Assembly: GCA_030623545.1 (NCBI GenBank)
Contig: JAUXLW010000037.1
Location: 1-9,508 of the forward strand
Length of the DNA: 9,508 nt
From: Acidimicrobiia bacterium
GTDB lineage: Bacteria; Actinomycetota; Acidimicrobiia; Spongiisociales; SHLN01
Direction: 5' to 3'
Part shown: positions 1 to 5,475 of the stretch, piece after piece
Layout of the letters: the number at the start of each line of letters is the position of its first letter
Position numbering within the stretch: the first letter of the stretch is position 1
Position numbers and translations under genes: made by a program
The notes under the pieces: model-generated
Database searches by the model: none
Told to the model about the DNA's origin: nothing
What the model saw: only the letters and a program-made list of their open reading frames with translations

Positions 1-746
1 ACGTGCTCGGCGGCAGACATGTCCAATGTCTCACCGTCCTGGGTGGTCAGGTTGCAAACGTAAACCACCTGAGCCGGCGATCGGTTCACCGCCTCGGACA
101 TTCCCGGCACCAGGAGAGCAGCTACCACGGAGGTGAAGAGGCTGCCGGGCCCGATGATCACCTGATCGGCTGCACCTATCACCTCGAGCGCTCGCGGATT
201 AGCCGCTTCGTCGGCCGGTATCAACTGCAGCTCCGAGAGGTTTCCCCGCGCCTTGGCGATCTCGGCCTGGCCGTCGACCGGCCGGCCGTCGATGATCGCT
301 TGCAAGTGGAGCGATTCCCGTGAGGCGGGAATGACATGGCCCAGTGATCCCAGCGCGTCTTCGGCAACCGACAGAGCCGTCTCGAAATCGCCAAACAGTT
401 CGGCCATGGCTGCCAGCAGCAAATTGCCGAGCGAATGACCGGCGACGTCGCTCGTCTCAAAGCGGAAGCCGAACATCTCACCCCAGAGACTTGGTTCGGG
501 GCTCAGCGCCAGCAAGCATCTGCGGAGGTCTCCCGGCGGCAATATGTCGTAGGCGGCGGTGAGCCGCCCCGATGACCCCCCGTCGTCCGCCACCGTCACC
601 ACTGCGTCAATCCGCGAGGCATAGGCCTGAGCCCCGATCAAGGCCTGAGCTAGTCCATGGCCGCCACCGATGGCGACCACCCGCGGGCCACTCGGGTCAA
701 GCTGGATGATCTCCAGCATCTCGGTTTCCAGCTCCAGCGCGGTCAC
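1..746 (-). CDS. yvcK: YvcK/CuvA-family gluconeogenesis factor (partial, C-terminus beyond window)
   Basis: This is the first 248 codons of a YvcK protein (CofD-like superfamily); the rest lies left of base 1. Visible family motifs are VVAIGGGHGL (residues 23-32), VTVADDGGSSGRL (50-62), PPGDLRRCL (70-78), GHSLGNLLLAAM (103-114), VIIGPGSLFTSV (196-207) and VYVCNLTTQDGET (228-240), all expected around the nucleotide/UDP-sugar pocket. In Bacillus and mycobacteria YvcK/CuvA binds UDP-GlcNAc and is needed for normal cell shape and growth on gluconeogenic carbon sources; it is cytosolic. The GTG start at 746-744 is chosen because it overlaps the rapZ stop as GTGA and has GAGG seven bases upstream. 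An in-frame ATG at codon 10 is the alternative, still ahead of the glycine-rich loop. Family assignment is very secure; its role in this organism is inferred from homologues. Confidence 0.96.
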   Translation of the reverse strand, partial: MTALELETEMLEIIQLDPSGPRVVAIGGGHGLAQALIGAQAYASRIDAVVTVADDGGSSGRLTAAYDILPPGDLRRCLLALSPEPSLWGEMFGFRFETSDVAGHSLGNLLLAAMAELFGDFETALSVAEDALGSLGHVIPASRESLHLQAIIDGRPVDGQAEIAKARGNLSELQLIPADEAANPRALEVIGAADQVIIGPGSLFTSVVAALLVPGMSEAVNRSPAQVVYVCNLTTQDGETLDMSAAEH

Positions 747-1642
747 CGATCAGCCTCGGTGGCTTCGATATCGCGATGTCGCGTCGAGACCGCCGTCCCG
801 GCATCGGAAAGCCTCTTGGTCAACTCCTCGGCTATCGCCACCGAGCGGTGCCGGCCTCCAGTGCAGCCCACGCCCACCCGCAGATAGGCCTTGCCCTCGT
901 CCACGTAGTGAGGCACCAGAAACGCCAGCAGGTCGGCAACCCGGGTCACGAATTCCTGAGCGGTTTCGTCAGAGAGGACGTACTCGGAAACAGAAGCATC
1001 GATCCCGGTCAAGGGCCGCAGCTCGGCGACCCAGTGCGGGTTGGGAAGAAACCGAACGTCGAAAACGAGGTCCAGATCGCGAGGGCTTCCGTGCTTGAAA
1101 CCGAACGACGTCACCGAGACCCGCATCCTCCGCTCCGGAACCGGGGCCTCAAATGCCTCCACAAGGCGGCGGCGCAGATCGTGGACGCTCAATTCGGTCG
1201 TATCGATGAGGACGTCGGCGTTACCTCGCAGGTCCGCGAGAATCTTGCGCTCGGCGACGATCGACTCTTCAAGCGTGTCGGCTTTCAGTGGATGGGGACG
1301 GCGGGTCTCCTGAAAGCGCTTGACCAGTGATTGATCGTCGGCATCAAGAAAGACCACCATGGTGCGGATTCCCAACCGCTGAAGCACCAGAATCTCCCGC
1401 TCGAGCTCCTCGAAGGTATAGGCCCCCGTTCGGGAATCCACCGCCACCGCGAGCCGGTAGCTGGGCTTGTCCGCCACGTCGGCAATCTCAACCACCCGGT
1501 TGATGAGTTTGGGCGGCAGATTGTCGACAACATAGAAGTCGAGATCTTCTAGAACTTTGGCGGCGGTTGAGCGGCCCGCCCCCGCCATGCCGGTGATGAC
1601 TACCACCAGCGACTGTTCGGTCATCGGCGACTGATCAGTCAC
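743..1642 (-). CDS. rapZ: RapZ/YvcJ-family P-loop nucleotide-binding regulator
   Basis: A 299-residue RapZ protein, normal in length for the family. Visible features are a Walker A loop GMAGAGRST (residues 18-26), FYVVDNLPP (36-44), FLDAD (98-102), RRPHPL (114-119), SFGFKHG (179-185), DVRFLPNPHW (195-204) and the C-terminal GCTGGRHRSV (259-268). Family members bind ATP/GTP. In E. coli RapZ senses glucosamine-6-phosphate and steers small-RNA decay, but that RNA pathway is not known in actinobacteria, so only nucleotide binding can be transferred with confidence. The GTG start at 1642-1640 is preferred because GGAGG lies six bases upstream. A GTG two codons earlier would touch the Shine-Dalgarno sequence, and an ATG at 1624 is the other option. 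The stop overlaps the yvcK start by four bases, so the two are probably translationally coupled. Confidence 0.96.
   Translation of the reverse strand: MTDQSPMTEQSLVVVITGMAGAGRSTAAKVLEDLDFYVVDNLPPKLINRVVEIADVADKPSYRLAVAVDSRTGAYTFEELEREILVLQRLGIRTMVVFLDADDQSLVKRFQETRRPHPLKADTLEESIVAERKILADLRGNADVLIDTTELSVHDLRRRLVEAFEAPVPERRMRVSVTSFGFKHGSPRDLDLVFDVRFLPNPHWVAELRPLTGIDASVSEYVLSDETAQEFVTRVADLLAFLVPHYVDEGKAYLRVGVGCTGGRHRSVAIAEELTKRLSDAGTAVSTRHRDIEATEADR
754..757 (-). promoter_or_regulatory. Shine-Dalgarno sequence of yvcK
   Basis: GAGG on the minus strand sits seven bases before the GTG at 746, inside the last codons of rapZ. It supports the GTGA-overlap start over the downstream ATG. Confidence 0.5.
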
Positions 1643-1761
1643 CAGCACCCTCCGGAGTCAGCATGTGGGCTTTCATTTCCAGCCCTCGCAGCCGGATCTC
1701 CCCCGGCTCGTTCCCCCGACACAGCATTCAGCCGTGGCCGAGCTGATCCGTCGCCAGTCAT
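1639..1761 (-). CDS. Possible 40-residue relay ORF between uvrC and rapZ
   Basis: A 40-codon ATG frame fills the uvrC-rapZ gap. Its ATG follows the uvrC stop without a gap (TGAATG), a perfect AGGAGG lies five bases upstream, and its TGA overlaps the rapZ GTG start as GTGA. The predicted peptide starts MTGDGSARPR and ends ADSGGCW. It is rich in Gly, Ala and Arg, has no membrane segment, and I recognise no homologue. Against coding: only about half its codons end in G or C (20 of 40 by my count), and the composition looks like translated GC-rich spacer. The AGGAGG is also explained by the Arg-Glu-Glu codons ending uvrC. It could be a true small protein, a ribosome relay, or chance. Confidence 0.3.
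   Translation of the reverse strand: MTGDGSARPRLNAVSGERAGGDPAARAGNESPHADSGGCW
1649..1653 (-). promoter_or_regulatory. Shine-Dalgarno sequence that decides the rapZ start
   Basis: GGAGG on the minus strand directly abuts a GTG at 1648 (too close to serve it) and lies six bases before the in-frame GTG at 1642. That spacing is good, so 1642 is taken as the rapZ start. Confidence 0.6.
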
Positions 1762-3621
1762 TCAGGCCTCCTCCCGGGGCCCACTCACAACCGCGAGATC
1801 GTGGAGGGCGGCGTAGACGCTCTCAGCAACCTTACGCGGGACAACCTCGTTCATCTCGTCAATAGAGGCCTGGCGGAGACGCTTGAGCGAGCCGAATTGA
1901 CGCAGCAGGGCCTTCTTGCGAGTGGGGCCAACTCCCTTGATATCGTCGAGCACAGAGTCGACCATGCCTTTTCCTCGCAACTTGCGGTGATAGGTGATGG
2001 CGAACCGATGGGCCTCATCCCGCACTTGCTGCAGCAGGTAGAGGGCTTCTTCTCCGCGTGGGATCCGCACAGTCTCCGCCCGACCCGGCAGGTAAACCTC
2101 CTCCATCTTCTTGGCGAGCCCGGCGATGGGGATGTCGAGCCCCAGCTCCTCCAGGACCTGGACGGCCCGGCTCACCTGTCCCGCCCCACCATCCACCAGA
2201 ACTAGTGAGGGCGGATAGGCGAACTTGCCCCGTTCTTCTACCGGCAATTCCCGCTCGGCCAGGTAGGCGGTGAAGCGCCTCCGCAGAACCTCTTCCATCG
2301 AAGCGAAATCGTCTTGCCCCTGAACATCGCGCACCCGGAAGTGGCGGTAGTGGGATTTTCGGGGAAGCCCATCCTCCAGAACCACCATGGAACCAACGGT
2401 GTTGGTCCCTTGCACCGTCGAGATGTCGTAACACTCGATCCGGAGAGGAGGCTCCGGCAGATCCAGGGCGGCCTGGAGGCTGCGGAGCGCCTTGGCCCTC
2501 GCATTGTGATCCGACTGGCGACGCAAGCGGTGACGAGCGAACTCCTCGGCAGCATTGGCTGCCGCGGTCTCCTGCAGGCGACGCTTGGCTCCCCGCAGCG
2601 GCACCTTGAGCTCCACCGGCCCTCCCCGCCGGGTTGCCAGCCACGATTGCAGCACCTCATGGTCCGCAGGCAATTCCGGAACCAATATCGCTTTGGGAGG
2701 GACCTCTGACCCGTACAACTGCTCGATCATGCGGGCGAGCAACTCGCCGGCACTCACGTCCTCAACTTTGTCGACGATCGTGGAGATCCGGCCGACCACG
2801 CGACCCCGGCGCACCGTCAGCACCGCTAACGAGGCTTCGAGCTCATCTTCCCCCACAGCCAACAGGTCGAAGTCATCGGGCTGCTTGGTCACCATTTCCT
2901 GGCGAGCGCTCGCCTTCTCCACGGCGTTGAGCTGGTCCCGTAAACGGGCGGCCTGCTCGTACTCCTGGCGATTGGAGGCCCGGGTCATCTCGGACTCGAG
3001 GCGGTCGACCACTAACTCATGATCTCCGGAAAGGAAATCGGCCAGGCCGTCGACGTATCGCTGGTATTTCCCGGCCTCGACGTCGCCAATGCAGGGGCCC
3101 GAACAGCGCTCAATGTGATAGAGCAAGCACGGCCGCCCGAGCCGCTCATGGCGTCCGTACTTGGCATCGGTGCATGTGCGAATCGGAAATGTGCGAAGCA
3201 AAAGGTCGAGCGTTTGACGTATGGCGTAGGCGTGTCCATAAGGACCGAAGTACTGGGTGCCCCTCTTTCGCTTCCCGCGCATGACCATCGCCCGGGGCCA
3301 CTCGTCGGATCTCGTGATCGCCAGATATGGATAGGACTTGTCGTCTCGCAGCCTGATATTGAACCGGGGCTTGTGCTTTTGGATCAAGGCATATTCGAGC
3401 ATGAGAGCGTCGACCTCGTTCTTGGTGACGATCCACTCCACGGAATCGGAGGCCTCGAGCATTGCCTGAGTGCGGGTGGCCGGTGCCTTCGAAAAGTATG
3501 AGCCCACACGCTTGCGAAGGGATTTGGCCTTCCCGGCATACATGACGGCCCCATGCCGGTCCCGAAAAAGATAGGAGCCGGGCAAGTCGGGAATTTCAGA
3601 AGGGAGAGGCCGCTGCACCAT
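1762..3621 (-). CDS. uvrC: UvrABC excinuclease subunit C
   Basis: UvrC makes both incisions around a lesion during nucleotide excision repair, after UvrA/UvrB damage loading. From the ATG at 3621 it is 619 residues, typical in length. Domains in order: an N-terminal GIY-YIG nuclease (LPGSYLF at 13-19, MYAGKAKSLRKRV at 27-39), a four-cysteine cluster (C150, C165, C173, C177) matching the proposed iron-sulfur site, a UVR motif that contacts UvrB (about 216-240), an RNase H-like 3'-side endonuclease (ECYDIS at 396-401, LVDGGAGQ at 475-482, H538 and H545 region), and a C-terminal helix-hairpin-helix DNA-binding region (about 559-607). A GTG at 3657 would add 12 residues and overlap the methyltransferase; neither start has a clear Shine-Dalgarno sequence. 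The gene follows the methyltransferase by 11 bases, suggesting co-transcription and perhaps coupled translation. Confidence 0.97.
   Translation of the reverse strand: MVQRPLPSEIPDLPGSYLFRDRHGAVMYAGKAKSLRKRVGSYFSKAPATRTQAMLEASDSVEWIVTKNEVDALMLEYALIQKHKPRFNIRLRDDKSYPYLAITRSDEWPRAMVMRGKRKRGTQYFGPYGHAYAIRQTLDLLLRTFPIRTCTDAKYGRHERLGRPCLLYHIERCSGPCIGDVEAGKYQRYVDGLADFLSGDHELVVDRLESEMTRASNRQEYEQAARLRDQLNAVEKASARQEMVTKQPDDFDLLAVGEDELEASLAVLTVRRGRVVGRISTIVDKVEDVSAGELLARMIEQLYGSEVPPKAILVPELPADHEVLQSWLATRRGGPVELKVPLRGAKRRLQETAAANAAEEFARHRLRRQSDHNARAKALRSLQAALDLPEPPLRIECYDISTVQGTNTVGSMVVLEDGLPRKSHYRHFRVRDVQGQDDFASMEEVLRRRFTAYLAERELPVEERGKFAYPPSLVLVDGGAGQVSRAVQVLEELGLDIPIAGLAKKMEEVYLPGRAETVRIPRGEEALYLLQQVRDEAHRFAITYHRKLRGKGMVDSVLDDIKGVGPTRKKALLRQFGSLKRLRQASIDEMNEVVPRKVAESVYAALHDLAVVSGPREEA
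1767..1772 (-). promoter_or_regulatory. Consensus AGGAGG at the 3' end of uvrC
   Basis: This is the best Shine-Dalgarno match I noticed at any gene junction here. It lies within the last codons of uvrC, five bases before the ATG at 1761. If used, it would start the 40-codon frame that runs into rapZ. Confidence 0.35.
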
Positions 3622-3622
3622 G

Positions 3623-3637
3623 CGTAGAAAGTCTACG
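3623..3637 (-). other. Short hairpin at the methyltransferase-uvrC junction
   Basis: CGTAGA-CTT-TCTACG forms a perfect 6-bp stem with a 3-base loop in the minus-strand transcript. It contains the methyltransferase TAG stop (3635-3633) and ends one base before the uvrC ATG. A ribosome reaching the stop would melt it, so it could couple uvrC translation to the upstream gene. There is no U-run, so it is not a terminator. The inverted repeat is seen directly; the role is inference. Confidence 0.35.
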
Positions 3638-4346
3638 AGGGCCGGCGGTTTTCCCACCAGATGCCAACCAGACGGGGAATGTTGGCCTGTCGTCCCAGGA
3701 CCGGGTCGCGCTCGGCAGCAGCCGCTCCCACCCCGACCTCTTCGAGCCCCACCAGGCTCCAGCCGGCCCGGGCTGCCGAGGTCAGTATCCGGCCGAGGGG
3801 ACGGTGATAGACGTGGATATTCACGCGGCCACCTGGCTCCACACTCATGCCCTCCTGCAGGTACGGCCCCCAGCGCCAGCTAACTTCGCCATCAGCCGGG
3901 TCGACGAGCGGACCGGCTCCGGGAGCGGTGAAAGCCGGATGATTAGCGACCACAGCCAGCACGCCCCCGGCCCGGACCACCCTGGCGGCCTGGTCGAACA
4001 GCGCTTCGATATCGGCGATGTGCTCCAACACCAGTACGGCGTAGGCGCCGTCGAGCCTGCCGGTGGCCAGCCAGCCGAGCGACGGCAGCCGGGCCCGAAC
4101 GACCGGAGCCGAGGCGAGAGCCTGCCCGAGAAGCTCCAGGGAAAGGTCGCAGCCCACCACGGTGCCTCCTGCCTCCCGGACCGCTCGCATGCCCTGGCCC
4201 TCACCGCATCCCATGTCCAGGTAGCGATGACCCTCAATCGGGCTGAGCACTCTGAGGAGAAGCGGCAGAACCTCCTCGCGATAGGCGGGATCGTTGGTGA
4301 TCTCCGCGCTCCACCATTCCGGGTCCCAGTCGGGTTGTTCGGCCAT
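3633..4346 (-). CDS. Class I SAM-dependent methyltransferase (Methyltransf_11-like)
   Basis: A 237-residue cytosolic protein with a Rossmann methyltransferase core. Motif I is YLDMGCGEGQG (residues 42-52), the acidic ribose-binding position is in VVGCDLS (63-69), and the motif IV region is LDGAYAVLVLEHIAD (98-112), followed by the strand VVRAGGVLAVVAN (123-135). The substrate cannot be told. The overall pattern resembles small-molecule or lipid/quinone methyltransferases rather than rRNA or DNA enzymes, but that is weak. The start at ATG 4346 is chosen because homology-like sequence begins there. An upstream in-frame ATG at 4376 adds ten unlikely residues (MAAHCTVWPL) and would overlap the divergent gene's start. 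No Shine-Dalgarno sequence is visible, so it may be leaderless. It is probably the first gene of the uvrC-rapZ-yvcK operon; it is not a member of that cluster that I recognise from other actinobacteria. Confidence 0.88.
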   Translation of the reverse strand: MAEQPDWDPEWWSAEITNDPAYREEVLPLLLRVLSPIEGHRYLDMGCGEGQGMRAVREAGGTVVGCDLSLELLGQALASAPVVRARLPSLGWLATGRLDGAYAVLVLEHIADIEALFDQAARVVRAGGVLAVVANHPAFTAPGAGPLVDPADGEVSWRWGPYLQEGMSVEPGGRVNIHVYHRPLGRILTSAARAGWSLVGLEEVGVGAAAAERDPVLGRQANIPRLVGIWWENRRPS

Positions 4347-4356
4347 CAGGGGCCAC

Positions 4357-4366
4357 ACGGTACAGT
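4357..4366. promoter_or_regulatory. Overlapping divergent -10-like elements
   Basis: The sequence ACGGTACAGT holds TACAGT on the plus strand (4361-4366), eight bases before the ATG at 4375. It also holds TACCGT on the minus strand (4362-4357), ten bases before the ATG at 4346. Both fit the actinobacterial TANNNT -10 pattern and share the central TA. No good -35 is visible for either. The short distances and missing Shine-Dalgarno sequences would suit leaderless transcripts. This is pattern matching only. Confidence 0.35.
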
Positions 4367-4374
4367 GAGCCGCC

Positions 4375-5475
4375 ATGGCGAGCCGACACCAGGGGCGAAC
4401 AACCGAAACACCCCGGGCGCGTTACCTGGTGCTGTTGGGTCTGGGGGCCGCCGCGCTGATGGTCCTGATTCTGGCCGCCAGGTTGGGTGGACTTTCCGGC
4501 CTGCTCACCGTTGGCGAGAGCGTGCCCATCAGATCCCTGATCGAAGAAGAGCTCCCGGATGTGACCATCCACGCAGCCACCGGACACGATGGACAGTACT
4601 TCTACGCGATAGCCCGGGATCCGTTCGCCTCCGGGCCGACCCCGGATTTACTCAGGCTTCCTTCATACCGCTACCGCCGCATTGGCTTTCCACTCGTTGC
4701 CGGGGGAATCGGCACTTTCTCGCCCGAAACAACCGTCGCCGGCATGTTGGTCCTGGCGATGGCCGGCTTCGGGATGAGTGTGGTGGCTACCTACCGTCTG
4801 GCGTGGAGAGAGAGTTTGCCGAGTTGGGTGGCGCCCCTGGCAGCAGCTTCCCTCCCCGCTCTGCTCTCCGTGAGGTTTCTAATGGCAGATTCCCTGGCCC
4901 TGGGCCTGGGCTTGCTCGGCATATTGTGGTTCGTGGAAGGTCGGGACAAAGCGGCCCTGGTGGCCCTGGCTCTGGCGGCGCTCACCAAAGAGACCTACCT
5001 TCTAATACCACTCGCCATGGCGGCAAGCATCATCCACGCCGACCGGCACTCTCCTGATTCCCGCCGCCGGGCGCTGTGGTACGTGGTCTGGCCGACGCTG
5101 CCGGTGACACTGTGGAGCACCTTCCTGGTCGTGCGCCTCGGTTGGGGCGACCAGGCGCTCAATAATTTGGAATGGCCTTTCGTCGGGATCATCGAGAGCA
5201 TCGCCCGGTGGGACCAGGCTCCCGGCCGCGAAGTCGCGTTTGCGATTTTCGCCATGGTCACCGTGGCCCTGGCGGTAACCGTGGTAGTGCTGGTGCGAGA
5301 CCGGATGCTGGCCTGGCTGATCCTGCCGTGGGTTGCACTAATGGTCATCAGCTCGGATCTCATCTGGGCCTTCGGCAACAACGCCCTGCGCGTGGCAGCC
5401 CCGCTATGGACTCTGGGGGTGTTGGGCCTCGGGACCTACGTGGCCAGGACGTCGCGGAGGAACTTGCCTGTGTAG
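4375..5475 (+). CDS. Polytopic membrane protein, GT-C-like, probable surface-glycan formation
   Basis: A 366-residue integral membrane protein with about eight or nine hydrophobic segments (around residues 17-38, 104-142, 150-187, 193-221, 235-254, 284-306, 311-330, 340-357). After the first segment an outside loop carries GHDGQYFYAIARDPF (70-84) and PSYRYRRIGFPL (96-107), and a later loop has LTKETYLL (203-210). This set resembles the AZOBR_p60025-type cell-surface glycopolymer proteins and, more distantly, GT-C glycosyltransferases that use lipid-linked sugars. The Asp in DGQ may be catalytic by analogy, but that is inference. The N-terminus is short and basic (cytosolic). The start at ATG 4375 lies 28 bases from the divergent methyltransferase start, with no clear Shine-Dalgarno sequence. 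The last 13 codons, including the stop, overlap the 3' end of uvrA on the other strand. Sugar and acceptor are unknown. Confidence 0.85.
   Translation: MASRHQGRTTETPRARYLVLLGLGAAALMVLILAARLGGLSGLLTVGESVPIRSLIEEELPDVTIHAATGHDGQYFYAIARDPFASGPTPDLLRLPSYRYRRIGFPLVAGGIGTFSPETTVAGMLVLAMAGFGMSVVATYRLAWRESLPSWVAPLAAASLPALLSVRFLMADSLALGLGLLGILWFVEGRDKAALVALALAALTKETYLLIPLAMAASIIHADRHSPDSRRRALWYVVWPTLPVTLWSTFLVVRLGWGDQALNNLEWPFVGIIESIARWDQAPGREVAFAIFAMVTVALAVTVVVLVRDRMLAWLILPWVALMVISSDLIWAFGNNALRVAAPLWTLGVLGLGTYVARTSRRNLPV

Noticed and set aside
3619..3657. Upstream GTG start for uvrC giving 631 residues
   Set aside because: It has no Shine-Dalgarno sequence, overlaps the methyltransferase, and adds residues ahead of the usual UvrC N-terminus.
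3804..5057. Long plus-strand open frame (417 codons) across the methyltransferase and membrane gene
   Set aside because: It is antisense to the methyltransferase and out of frame with the membrane gene; composition is typical of shadow translation.
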